Made by a program: the position numbers and the translations under genes
The notes under the pieces: model-generated
Database searches by the model: none
Told to the model about the DNA's origin: nothing
The model's input: the letters and a program-made list of their open reading frames with translations, nothing else
Source of the DNA: an uncultured Succinatimonas sp.
GTDB lineage: Bacteria > Pseudomonadota > Gammaproteobacteria > Enterobacterales > Succinivibrionaceae
Length of the DNA: 15,104 bases
NCBI GenBank assembly: GCA_905201175.1
Contig: CAJKNC010000034.1
Location: 1-15,104 of the forward strand
Reading direction: 5' to 3'
Shown: positions 6,789 to 14,409 of the stretch, piece after piece
Numbering within the stretch: the stretch's first letter is position 1
Layout of the letters: each line of letters begins with the position of its first letter

Positions 6789-7942
6789 ACAAGCAAGAAC
6801 AAGACAATCGCAATAATTTAGAACAGATCAATGCTAAAGTGCCTAAGGGCAGCTTCTTTTTCAGGCATCATGTCGATATTCCTCTTCTCTTAGGTCTGAT
6901 GATAAGCCTGTGCTTTTCTCTTTTTATTCTCTATTCGGCATCCGGACAGCATGCCGAAATGCTCTATCGCCAAATTACTCGCACCGGCGCTGCCTTTTTT
7001 CTCATGATTATCGTAGCTCAGATTCCGCCGCGCTTATTTGTCAAAATATCTTTTTGGCTTTACTTAATAGGGATTATCCTGCTTATACTAGTAGAGCTTT
7101 TTGGCGATATCTCCAAAGGTGCGCAAAGATGGCTTAATCTTGGCTTCATACGTATACAGCCATCTGAAATATTTAAAGTAGTTATGCCTTTAACTATAGC
7201 CGTATTCCTTTCACATTCACCGCTGCCGCCTAAGCCTTTAACAACTCTAATGGCTTTTGCTTTAGTAGGCATACCAACAGTATTGATACTATTGCAGCCT
7301 GATTTGGGCACCGCTGTCTTAGTTGCAGTATCAGGCTGCATTGCCATTTTTATTGCCGGTCTTTCCTGGTGGTGGATTGCGGCAGGCTTTGCCGCTGTAG
7401 CAGCAGCTTTACCGGTAATGTGGAATTTTGTCTTGCACGATTATCAAAAGCAGCGCGTCTTTACCCTGTTAGATCCAACATCAGATCCATTAGGAGCTGG
7501 CTATCATATCATTCAATCTAAAATTGCTATAGGCTCCGGAGGACTTTATGGAAAAGGCTGGCTTCAAGGCAGTCAGTCACAATTAGATTTTCTGCCTGAG
7601 CCTCATACAGATTTTATCTTTGCTGTTTTGGCAGAAGAAACGGGCTTAGTTGGCTTTTTAATTTTAATGGCCATCTATTCATTTATTATCGGCAGATGCA
7701 TCTATATAACTTTAAATGCTAACTCAAGCTTCAGCAGAATCCTCTGCGGGGCTTTTACTTTTACCTTTGTATTCTATATATTTGTAAATATAGGTATGGT
7801 AAGCGGCATTTTACCTGTAGTAGGCGTGCCGCTGCCCTTAATTAGCTATGGCGGTACAGCTATGCTTACCTTAACCGTTTGTTTTGGTATCATAATGTCT
7901 ATCCATACGCATAAGAAAAACTCATTTTTTAGAAAAAGCTAG
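6785..7942 (+). CDS. mrdB: RodA, SEDS peptidoglycan glycosyltransferase
   Basis: RodA polymerises lipid II into glycan strands in the inner membrane and forms the elongasome synthase with PBP2. The 385-residue protein is very hydrophobic with about ten predicted membrane spans. Family motifs are present: GAQRWLNLGFIRIQPSEIFK, QPDLGT, PEPHTDFIFAVLAEETG at 271-287, and a final VVGVPLPLISYGG. D276 in HTDF corresponds to the catalytic Asp262 of E. coli RodA. Translation starts at GTG inside the GTGA overlap with mrdA, so the two partners are coupled. A 113-base gap separates it from mltB. Confidence 0.95.
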   Translation: MNKQEQDNRNNLEQINAKVPKGSFFFRHHVDIPLLLGLMISLCFSLFILYSASGQHAEMLYRQITRTGAAFFLMIIVAQIPPRLFVKISFWLYLIGIILLILVELFGDISKGAQRWLNLGFIRIQPSEIFKVVMPLTIAVFLSHSPLPPKPLTTLMAFALVGIPTVLILLQPDLGTAVLVAVSGCIAIFIAGLSWWWIAAGFAAVAAALPVMWNFVLHDYQKQRVFTLLDPTSDPLGAGYHIIQSKIAIGSGGLYGKGWLQGSQSQLDFLPEPHTDFIFAVLAEETGLVGFLILMAIYSFIIGRCIYITLNANSSFSRILCGAFTFTFVFYIFVNIGMVSGILPVVGVPLPLISYGGTAMLTLTVCFGIIMSIHTHKKNSFFRKS

Positions 7943-7958
7943 ACTATGGAAGTAATTT

Positions 7959-7978
7959 AAATTTATCCAAATAAATTT
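7959..7978 (+). other. AT-only hairpin in the mrdB-mltB gap
   Basis: AAATTTAT (7959-7966) and ATAAATTT (7971-7978) are exactly complementary around a CCAA loop, 17 bases after the mrdB stop. There is no T-tract behind it, so it is unlikely to terminate by itself. It could protect the 3' end of a processed mRNA. I could not find a convincing promoter in the rest of the gap. Confidence 0.3.
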
Positions 7979-8016
7979 GAGCATCTTTACGGCATATATA
8001 GCTTATAAATAATAAA

Positions 8017-8048
8017 AAGGAGGACCCCTCAATTTGTTTAAATTGAGG
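8017..8048 (+). promoter_or_regulatory. mltB leader: two Shine-Dalgarno sites around a shared anti-SD hairpin
   Basis: A consensus AAGGAGG (8017-8023) lies 32 bases before the mltB ATG, too far to serve it directly. A second site, GAGG at 8045-8048, has the normal 7-base spacing to ATG 8056. Between them CCTCAATTT (8027-8035) pairs perfectly with AAATTGAGG (8040-8048) across a GTTT loop, hiding the second site. The same CCTC can instead pair with GAGG of the first site (8020-8023). The first site is also 10 bases from a TTG (8034) that opens a 5-codon frame ending in TAA 8049-8051. A translation switch, a ribosome standby site or a tiny leader peptide are all possible; the pairing is seen, the role is inferred. 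Confidence 0.45.
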
Positions 8049-8055
8049 TAAATCT

Positions 8056-9060
8056 ATGAAATGCTTTACTAGCTGTTTAACCCTATCTGCGCTTTTAGCT
8101 TTAAGCGCCCCAGCAGCTGCAGATCCTGTAGATCTCAAGGAACTTGCTGCCTACGCCAAAGTTAGTGAAACTAGTCTCAGCGAGGCTTTAAAACTTGCTC
8201 AATTTCAGCCCAAAATTATTGCCACTATGAACAGACCGTCAGAGGGCAAGCCCTGGTGGCAATATCGCAAGATCTTCATCACTACCTCTCGTATTAATGC
8301 GGCCGTTAATTTTTATAAAAAATATGAAAAACAGCTAAATCAAGCTACTCAAATTTACGGTGTTCCGCAGGAGATTATTTGTGCTATCTTAGGAGTAGAA
8401 ACCTATTTCGGCCGCAATATGGGCTCCTGGAGGGTTTTAGACGCTCTATATACTTTAGGCTTTAATTATCCTAAGAGACAAAGCTATTTTTCTAAAGAAT
8501 TTGCCAATTTTGTGGCTTTATGTCTGCGGGAAAGATGGGATATTACTACTGTATACGGCTCATATGCAGGCGCCATGGGTATGGGGCAGTTTATGCCTAG
8601 CTCATACCTGAACTATGCCATTGATTTTGATAATGACGGACATGTCAATCTTTTTAACGATCCTGACGATGCTATCGGATCTGTGGCTAATTATTTTAAA
8701 GCGCATGGCTGGATGACTGGACGAGGGATATACTATCCTGTACACATTCATAATGCTGATGCGCAAAAGCTTATGGATTTAAACTGGAATTTAACTCCGG
8801 AGATCTTATACAAGTCAGGTACTACCACCAAGGTAAATTTAAGCGCCGATCAAAATATCCGCTTATTCTCATTTGCCCTTGAAGATGGCAGTACTTCCTA
8901 TGCTGTAGGACTTAATAATTTCAAAACGATTATGCGTTATAACACCAGCCCCTTATATGCTCGTGCAGTTTATGAGTTAGCTGAGTTTATTCGTATGGAA
9001 TATGTCAAACAAAAAAACGCAGGTGGCTTTGAGATCCATCCGCAAGGACGTCAACCGTGA
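8056..9060 (+). CDS. mltB: MltB-type lytic murein transglycosylase (GH103)
   Basis: Cleaves the glycan strand of peptidoglycan with formation of 1,6-anhydro-muramic ends, in the periplasm. A signal peptide covers about 1-22, with likely cleavage after APAAA. The catalytic Glu is E115 in ILGVETYFGRN, and SYAGAMGMGQFMPSSY followed by DFDNDGHVNLF matches the GH103 substrate loop and EF-hand-like calcium site of E. coli Slt35. DDAIGSVANYFKAHGW is a further family signature. Length is 334 residues. E. coli MltB is an outer-membrane lipoprotein; here Cys7 comes before the hydrophobic core, so there is no usable lipobox and the enzyme is probably soluble. It overlaps rlpA as GTGA. Confidence 0.93.
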   Translation: MKCFTSCLTLSALLALSAPAAADPVDLKELAAYAKVSETSLSEALKLAQFQPKIIATMNRPSEGKPWWQYRKIFITTSRINAAVNFYKKYEKQLNQATQIYGVPQEIICAILGVETYFGRNMGSWRVLDALYTLGFNYPKRQSYFSKEFANFVALCLRERWDITTVYGSYAGAMGMGQFMPSSYLNYAIDFDNDGHVNLFNDPDDAIGSVANYFKAHGWMTGRGIYYPVHIHNADAQKLMDLNWNLTPEILYKSGTTTKVNLSADQNIRLFSFALEDGSTSYAVGLNNFKTIMRYNTSPLYARAVYELAEFIRMEYVKQKNAGGFEIHPQGRQP

Positions 9061-9959
9061 TAAAAAAAGGTACTTTATTTATTTTAGCAGGCGTAATGTC
9101 CGTATTTGTCCTTATACAGGGATGTTCCTCCTCAGGAACATCATCTAAATATAATGGCGCTTATACCTATGGTACCGGTCCTAACAATACTCGCCCTAGA
9201 CCTCAAACTGAAAAAGTAAATCTAAATGGCGTGGGAGGATCTACCATTCGCTATGAAGTGCAGAAAAGCACGGGCACCAACAAAGACTATACTGTTTTAG
9301 GACAAAATTATCAGGTTTGGCGCGGAGCCCGCTCATATATAGAAGAAGGTACCGCCTCCTGGTACGGTCCAGGATTCCACGGCAAAAAAACGTCCTTAGG
9401 CGAGGTTTATAATCAAAAAGGCTACAGCGCCGCACATAAAAATCTGCCCTTACCTTGCTATCTGTTAGTTACCAACTTACAAAACGGCAAAAAAATCATC
9501 GTCAGAGTTAATGACAGAGGTCCTTTCCATGGCGATCGCATTCTTGATTTATCTGAGGGTGCCGCAAAATATTTAAATATAACAGCCAAAGGCACTGCTA
9601 AAGTCAGAGTTGAGCTTATTGACGTGCAAAAAGGCAATATACTCGCTAATGCTACTGGAGTGCCTAAACAAAATATAGCAATTGCTTCTAATACTGTAAA
9701 AAACAATAGTCATAGCGTAAACTATACGGGCGCAAAAACCAATAATGATTATGTACAGCTAGTCTCAAATAAGGACTATTCTAAGGCTTTAGAATTAATG
9801 CATTATGTAAAAAACAAGGTTAACTATCCGGTTATTGTCATGCAGGATGGTAGTCTCAATCGAGTCTTAGTCGGGCCCTTAGCTTCAGCTGAGATTGATG
9901 ATGCACTAAATTATCTAAAAGATCTTGGTTTTTCAGATTGTTTTACTAAAAAGCTTTAA
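9057..9959 (+). CDS. rlpA: RlpA, septal lipoprotein with DPBB and SPOR domains
   Basis: RlpA is an outer-membrane lipoprotein that binds denuded septal glycan; in Pseudomonas aeruginosa it is a lytic transglycosylase. The start is GTG in the GTGA overlap with mltB. The signal has a lipobox LIQGC with C23 as the lipidated residue, followed by a Ser/Gly-rich linker. The double-psi beta-barrel spans about 97-190 with GTASWYGPGFHG, E116 in TSLGE and D153 in RVNDRGPF, the two acidic residues needed for activity in P. aeruginosa. The C-terminal SPOR domain covers about 230-300. The enzyme may therefore be active, unlike E. coli RlpA; that is inference from residues only. Confidence 0.93.
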   Translation: MIKKGTLFILAGVMSVFVLIQGCSSSGTSSKYNGAYTYGTGPNNTRPRPQTEKVNLNGVGGSTIRYEVQKSTGTNKDYTVLGQNYQVWRGARSYIEEGTASWYGPGFHGKKTSLGEVYNQKGYSAAHKNLPLPCYLLVTNLQNGKKIIVRVNDRGPFHGDRILDLSEGAAKYLNITAKGTAKVRVELIDVQKGNILANATGVPKQNIAIASNTVKNNSHSVNYTGAKTNNDYVQLVSNKDYSKALELMHYVKNKVNYPVIVMQDGSLNRVLVGPLASAEIDDALNYLKDLGFSDCFTKKL

Positions 9960-9975
9960 AGGTTATTATTCATAA

Positions 9976-11262
9976 ATGTATAAATTAATCAAAGGACTTT
10001 TCTTAGGCTTTATTTTTTCATCTTGCTTAACCTATGCTGCCGATGAGGCTATTCCCGATCCTTTCGCTCAGATGAGAGCAAATCAGAATCCTGCTGCAGC
10101 CTCTACAGCAGGAGTAAGCTTAGCTCCAGCTCAGCCGGCTCCGATTGTAATTCCCGAGCCGCCTTCATTTGAAGCTCAGTCCTGGGTATTGATGGACTAT
10201 TATTCAGGACGCGTAATCACTGAAAAAAACAGCCAGGAGAGGATCTGGCCTGCCTCCTTAACTAAGATGATGACTTCATATGTAATCGGCATGGAGCTTA
10301 AAGCCGGCAGACTGCATATGGATGATGATGTTGTGATTACCGAAGAGGCCTGGTCAAAAAATTACAATGACTCCTCAAAAATGTTTATTGAGGTAGGCAA
10401 AACTATTAAAGTCGGCGATCTGGTCAAAGGCATTATTATTCAATCAGGCAATGACGCATGCGTTGCCATGGCTATCCATTTGGCTGGTACGCAGGAAGGC
10501 TTCGTCAGCGTTATGAATACTTATGCTCAAAAATTAGGCCTTAAGAACACCCATTTTTCTAATGTTCACGGACTTTTCGATGAGGAAAACTATTCAACCG
10601 CTTATGATATGGCTCTTTTAGGCAGAGCTCTAATCCGCGATTTGCCCGAGGAATATGTAATCTACAGTCAAAAGGAATTTACCTTCAACGGGATCAAGCA
10701 GATTAACCGCAACCGCTTGCTGTGGGATACTTCAATGCATGTTGACGGCATTAAGACAGGCCATTTATCTCAGGTCGGCTATAACTTAGTAGCCTCTGCC
10801 ATAGAAGGCTCATCCCGTCTTATCGCTTCTGTAATCGGTGCTAAATCAGAAAAGTTAAGAGCTTCCTATTGCAAAGCTTTATTAAGCTATGGGTTCCGCT
10901 ATTTTGAACAATATACCCCCTATAAAGCCGGCGTGCCTCTTTTAGAGCGTACCGTCAGAATGGGCAGTCAGAGCTCCATTAAATTAGGCCTAAGCAGCGA
11001 TTTAAGCCTGCTTATTCCTCGCGGCCGTCAAAACAAGCTTAAAATTAGTTATCGCTTGACTCAGTCTACTTTTGTAGCTCCAATTAAAGCCGGTACTCCT
11101 TTAGGCGTCATTGATGTCAAGCTAGATGATATGATTCTAACCTCAGCTCCTTTAGTTGCGCTTGAAAATATCGCTGAAGGCAGCTTCTTTGATAAAGCAT
11201 GGGATCGTATCGTAATGTTCTTTATCTCTGACAATAAAGCTGATAATCAGGGAGCACAATAA
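9976..11262 (+). CDS. dacA: D-alanyl-D-alanine carboxypeptidase (PBP5/6 type)
   Basis: Removes the terminal D-Ala from peptidoglycan pentapeptides in the periplasm, limiting crosslinking. A signal peptide is at about 1-22, followed by a Pro/Ala-rich linker to about residue 60. The active-site triad is present: S94-x-x-K97 (ASLTK), S157-G-N and K260-T-G. The C-terminal beta domain occupies roughly 320-395. An amphipathic stretch near the end (GSFFDKAWDRIVMFF) would serve as the membrane anchor, as in E. coli PBP5. It has 428 residues against 403, mostly from the linker. It starts 16 bases after rlpA with only a weak AAAGG upstream, and ybeD begins directly after its stop. Confidence 0.95.
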   Translation: MYKLIKGLFLGFIFSSCLTYAADEAIPDPFAQMRANQNPAAASTAGVSLAPAQPAPIVIPEPPSFEAQSWVLMDYYSGRVITEKNSQERIWPASLTKMMTSYVIGMELKAGRLHMDDDVVITEEAWSKNYNDSSKMFIEVGKTIKVGDLVKGIIIQSGNDACVAMAIHLAGTQEGFVSVMNTYAQKLGLKNTHFSNVHGLFDEENYSTAYDMALLGRALIRDLPEEYVIYSQKEFTFNGIKQINRNRLLWDTSMHVDGIKTGHLSQVGYNLVASAIEGSSRLIASVIGAKSEKLRASYCKALLSYGFRYFEQYTPYKAGVPLLERTVRMGSQSSIKLGLSSDLSLLIPRGRQNKLKISYRLTQSTFVAPIKAGTPLGVIDVKLDDMILTSAPLVALENIAEGSFFDKAWDRIVMFFISDNKADNQGAQ

Positions 11263-11547
11263 ATGTCAGATGCTTATCAGAAACTAAAAAAATTAATCGA
11301 CTTTCCTGCCACTATAGACTTTAGAATTATCGTGACAGCAAGTGCTGCAGATGCGCTCTCTCAGATTGAAATTGTCTGCAACAGCATTGAACACGGCAGC
11401 TTTAAAAAAATCACTGCTCCTGCACGAAAAAGCCGAAATGGACAGTATATTTCATATACTGTGCCAATCAGAATTAAATCTCCATCGCATTTACAAACCG
11501 TATATGAAAAAGTTGGAGCTTTAGACTGCGTTAAACATATTATCTAG
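11263..11547 (+). CDS. ybeD: YbeD/DUF493 family protein
   Basis: A 94-residue protein of the DUF493 family, an ACT-like fold with no proven enzymatic activity. FPATIDFRIIVTA at the start, SRNGQYISYTVPIRIKS in the middle and a final VYEKVGALDCVKHII match the family layout. In E. coli ybeD sits between dacA and lipB, and the dacA-ybeD order is kept here. The ATG follows the dacA TAA with no gap (TAAATG), implying coupling. In this genome the lipB-lipA pair that should follow is absent. The family call is firm; the role is unknown. Confidence 0.88.
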   Translation: MSDAYQKLKKLIDFPATIDFRIIVTASAADALSQIEIVCNSIEHGSFKKITAPARKSRNGQYISYTVPIRIKSPSHLQTVYEKVGALDCVKHII

Positions 11548-11556
11548 GATTACTAA

Positions 11557-12657
11557 GTGAGAAAGTACCGCGAGCGAGAGGAGATTTTCGGACACGATCT
11601 CTCCTCTTTCATGAAGATCTTAAGCTACTTATTTATAGTAGCGATTTTAATCTTCTCCCTCTTTGTTATGCTGGCATTATTTAGGATTTCAAGCTACAGC
11701 TTTAAAACCTATGAAAATATTGATGATCTGCCGCACAACAAAGTAGGTCTGCTGCTGGGTACTTCTCCTACATACAGTTCAGGTGAGCCTAATGATTACT
11801 TTACCTATAGGATCCTAGCTGCAGTTGAACTTTATAACGCTCATAAAATAGACTATATTTTAGTATCTGGAGATAACCGCCACGAATCTTATAATGAGCC
11901 TCGGCATATGCAGAGAGCTTTGATAAGAGCAGGCGTAGATCCTAAGCATATAGTCTTTGATTTTGCAGGCATCAGCACCTTAGACAGCATTATCCGTGCT
12001 AATAAGGTTTTTTTACAGCAAAAATTCACCATTATCTCTCAGGAATTCCATAATGAACGGGCCTTATTTATCGCTGACAATAACGGCATCAGCGCCGTCG
12101 GCTATAATGCTATAACTCCTGATTACGGATTCTTTTCTAAAGTTGCTATCCGAGAGTTCTTTGCTCGCATCAAATGCATTCTGGATGTATACTTTTTAAA
12201 TACTCAGCCGCATTTTCTAGGAGATCCAATCACCATAGGCTCAGCTCCCATGCCTAAGGAAATCTCTAATAAGCCGAGAATTAGAACATCAAAAATTAAA
12301 AAAGCTACCGACAATGCTCAGACTTTAAAAGAGCATTTAGAATTTGAGCGCTTGAAGATAATTGCCAAAAAACCTACCAACAGCGCCCGCTATCAGCTGG
12401 CTTTGGAAAAAATGTCAGACAGCAGCAAAGATTTATCTACAAGCCGCGAAGATGAGCTGCTGCAGGCTCAATTCTTTACCGAGGAACAAAATCAAGCCCT
12501 GGAGGCTTCTAAAGAAACCGCTGCAGAAAGTCTTTCAAATGGCGAAAAAACCTATATTGATCCTCAGGAAAATACCAAAGAAAATGCCCCGTCACGGCAG
12601 CGCCGCATTCGTAAGGATATCAAAAACTTTTACGGCGATCCTTGGGATTATTGGTAA
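11557..12657 (+). CDS. sanA: SanA-like inner-membrane envelope protein (DUF218) with long C-terminal extension
   Basis: SanA supports the envelope barrier in E. coli and Salmonella, where its loss gives vancomycin sensitivity at high temperature; its reaction is unknown. A membrane segment spans about 20-43. The DUF218 domain covers about 62-223 with KVGLLLGTSPTY, ILVSGDN, SYNEPRHM, AGVDPKHIVFDFAG, TLDSIIRANKVF and SQEFHNERALFIA, all close to E. coli SanA. That protein is about 239 residues; this one is 366. The extra 130 residues are rich in Lys, Glu, Gln and Ser, look disordered, and end in the aromatic tail FYGDPWDYW. The start is GTG, 9 bases after ybeD, with a weak AGGA. It closes the plus-strand run in the place of lipB-lipA. 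Confidence 0.85.
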   Translation: MRKYREREEIFGHDLSSFMKILSYLFIVAILIFSLFVMLALFRISSYSFKTYENIDDLPHNKVGLLLGTSPTYSSGEPNDYFTYRILAAVELYNAHKIDYILVSGDNRHESYNEPRHMQRALIRAGVDPKHIVFDFAGISTLDSIIRANKVFLQQKFTIISQEFHNERALFIADNNGISAVGYNAITPDYGFFSKVAIREFFARIKCILDVYFLNTQPHFLGDPITIGSAPMPKEISNKPRIRTSKIKKATDNAQTLKEHLEFERLKIIAKKPTNSARYQLALEKMSDSSKDLSTSREDELLQAQFFTEEQNQALEASKETAAESLSNGEKTYIDPQENTKENAPSRQRRIRKDIKNFYGDPWDYW

Positions 12658-12668
12658 TAAATACACAA

Positions 12669-12692
12669 TCTGCCTCTATCCTTAGAGGCAGA
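12669..12692 (+). terminator. Hairpin between the convergent sanA and dam genes
   Basis: TCTGCCTCT (12669-12677) and AGAGGCAGA (12684-12692) form a perfect 9-bp stem around ATCCTT, 12 bases after the sanA stop. There is no T-tract on the plus strand and only a weak one on the minus strand. It is placed where a terminator for the convergent transcription units is expected, but it may act only as an mRNA end stabiliser. Confidence 0.45.
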
Positions 12693-12717
12693 AATCCGCA
12701 TGTACTAACAATCTGTT

Positions 12718-13584
12718 TTAAGCTAGCACTCTGCCTTTTTTATCATAATTCATAATCACGACTTCTTTTACGGCACTCCTCTTTTTAATATCTGAATTTA
12801 TACATCTAGCAACTTCAATGAAGTCAATTCTGAAGTCTTTTTTATAGAGATCGATAATAAATTCAGCTGAGGAATTGCTTTGCATAAATTTAATGCCTTT
12901 TTTATGCAGCTCCTTGCAAAAGTCGAATAATTCCTCCTGATTAGCTGCCGACCATGAAGAGCTCTGATAACTAGTAAAATTTGAAGTTTGTGATAAAGGA
13001 TGATAAGGAGGATCTAAATATACAAAAGCTCCCTTAGGGATTTTATCTAAAAGATCGTAATAGGAAAGATTATAAATTTCCGTGTTAAACTTATTTAAAT
13101 ACTCAGAACATCTATTTAAAACCTCTTCATCACATATCTTAGGCTTTAAAGATTTTCCAAATGGAGTATTAAAATAGTTTTGAGAATTAACTCGATATAA
13201 GCCGTTATAACAGGTTTTGATCAGATAAATTAAGCGTGCGGCATGATAAAGCTCAGGCTTATCTTTAAAATCTGCACTGCGATCCCAAGCCCTCACTTCT
13301 AAAAACATCTCTTTATCATACTTAAAAGTACGCAAAATTGTTTTTAGCTGCTCTAGATTATCCCGTACCTGCCGATAGGCGCAAATAAGCTCATAATTTA
13401 AATCATTTATAATAGCTCGCTTAAAATTAACTTTAAAATACAAAGCTCCTGAGCCTACAAATGGTTCAACATAGGTATCAATATTTTTCGGAAACAACGG
13501 GAGCAATTTATTTACGCTATGGCTTTTACCCCCGGCCCACTTAATAAAAGGCTTATATGATCCTTTATTGACAAGACTATGCAT
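12718..13584 (-). CDS. dam: Dam-type DNA adenine methyltransferase (D12 class)
   Basis: An N6-adenine methyltransferase of the D12 (alpha) class, most like Dam/DpnII-type enzymes that modify GATC. FIKWAGGK (13-20) and LLPLFPK open the protein, the S-adenosylmethionine motif EPFVGSGAL is at 40-48, the catalytic motif DPPY is at 191-194, and CINSDIKKRSAVKEVVIMNY near the end resembles the DpnII-type tail. It is 288 residues, close to E. coli Dam (278). No restriction endonuclease lies beside it, so it is an orphan here. A terminator lies upstream and a hairpin downstream, so it is its own unit. The ATG has only a poor Shine-Dalgarno. By eye the gene is more AT-rich than its neighbours, compatible with transfer. 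GATC specificity is inferred. Confidence 0.85.
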   Translation of the reverse strand: MHSLVNKGSYKPFIKWAGGKSHSVNKLLPLFPKNIDTYVEPFVGSGALYFKVNFKRAIINDLNYELICAYRQVRDNLEQLKTILRTFKYDKEMFLEVRAWDRSADFKDKPELYHAARLIYLIKTCYNGLYRVNSQNYFNTPFGKSLKPKICDEEVLNRCSEYLNKFNTEIYNLSYYDLLDKIPKGAFVYLDPPYHPLSQTSNFTSYQSSSWSAANQEELFDFCKELHKKGIKFMQSNSSAEFIIDLYKKDFRIDFIEVARCINSDIKKRSAVKEVVIMNYDKKGRVLA

Positions 13585-13647
13585 AAACTGAACTTATTGA
13601 TTGAAATAAAAATAAGTCTTTATTCTACTAAAAAAAACTGATACAAA

Positions 13648-13673
13648 AAAGGCCCGTATCACTACGAGCCTTT
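13648..13673 (-). terminator. Intrinsic terminator of the rpsF-rpsR-rplI operon
   Basis: Read on the minus strand, AAAGGCTCGTA pairs with TACGGGCCTTT around GTGA (one T-G wobble) and is followed by a run of T. It starts 23 bases after the rplI stop. The plus strand also ends in a short T-rich stretch, so it could work in both directions. This is the strongest terminator in the window. Confidence 0.9.
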
Positions 13674-13695
13674 TGCTTTATCTTCCTAACTGCGA

Positions 13696-14148
13696 TTATT
13701 TGCTAGGAACGATCTCTAAAGCAATGTCAACCTTTACATCAGGATGCAGCTGTAAGGTGATAGTGTACTCACCAACAGAGCGTAAAACACCCTCAGGTAA
13801 GCGAACTTCAGACTTATGAATAGCTACACCAGCGGCAGTAACAGTCTCAGCGATATCGCGAGTACCGACGGAGCCGAAGAGCTTGCCTTCATCACCAGCT
13901 AAAGCAGAGATGGTGAACTTGCCGATAGCATTGATAGCTTCAGCACGCTCAGTGGCAGCCTTTAACTCAGCTGCAATGCGGGCCTCGAGCTCAGCACGCT
14001 GAGCTTCAAACTTTGCTAAGTTCTCTTTGTTAGCGAGAACAGCCTTTTTCTGAGGTAATAAGTAGTTACGAGCAAAACCATTGCGAACTTTAACCTTATC
14101 ACCAAGACCGCCTAAATGGGCAATCTTATCTAACAGAATAACTTCCAT
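13696..14148 (-). CDS. rplI: 50S ribosomal protein L9 (bL9)
   Basis: bL9 binds 23S rRNA near the base of the L1 stalk and helps keep the reading frame. The 150-residue length is as in E. coli. The N-terminal domain begins [19 protein letters not shown] and [11 protein letters not shown], a long connecting helix follows at about 42-75, and the C-terminal domain has [16 protein letters not shown] and [17 protein letters not shown]. It starts 19 bases after rpsR with AGGAAG about 7 bases before the ATG. It is the last gene of the operon, ahead of a strong terminator. Confidence 0.97.
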   Translation of the reverse strand: MEVILLDKIAHLGGLGDKVKVRNGFARNYLLPQKKAVLANKENLAKFEAQRAELEARIAAELKAATERAEAINAIGKFTISALAGDEGKLFGSVGTRDIAETVTAAGVAIHKSEVRLPEGVLRSVGEYTITLQLHPDVKVDIALEIVPSK

Positions 14149-14167
14149 TATGTACTTCCTATATCAG

Positions 14168-14398
14168 TTAGCGGCCTTGTAAATCAGTGTAAGGCAGTAA
14201 AGCCAAATAACGAGCACGCTTAATAGCTGTAGCGAGCTGGCGCTGATACTTAGCGCTAGTACCGGTGATACGGCTAGGAACAATCTTACCGGACTCGGTA
14301 ATATAATTCTTTAAAAGAGCAACGTCTTTGTAATCGATCTCAGTTACGCCTTCTGCAGTAAAACGGCAGAACTTACGACGGTGAAAATAATGAGCCAT
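14168..14398 (-). CDS. rpsR: 30S ribosomal protein S18 (bS18)
   Basis: bS18 binds 16S rRNA as a heterodimer with bS6 on the platform of the 30S subunit. The 76-residue sequence is nearly that of E. coli: [38 protein letters not shown] and [10 protein letters not shown]. It starts 11 bases after rpsF. Its Shine-Dalgarno AAGGAG (14406-14411) overlaps the rpsF stop codon. The priB gene that separates the two in E. coli is missing. S18 together with S6 is the likely ligand of the operon leader. Confidence 0.97.
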   Translation of the reverse strand: MAHYFHRRKFCRFTAEGVTEIDYKDVALLKNYITESGKIVPSRITGTSAKYQRQLATAIKRARYLALLPYTDLQGR

Positions 14399-14409
14399 GG
14401 TAATTCTCC

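Noticed and set aside
7943..8055. A separate mltB promoter in the mrdB-mltB gap
   Set aside because: TTGAGC at 7977 and TATAAA at 8004 are 21 bases apart, and TATATA is only 12 away, so no proper spacing exists.
12362..12685. Plus-strand open frame of 107 codons
   Set aside because: It is a shifted-frame reading of the sanA tail, with no own start signal and a poorly protein-like composition.
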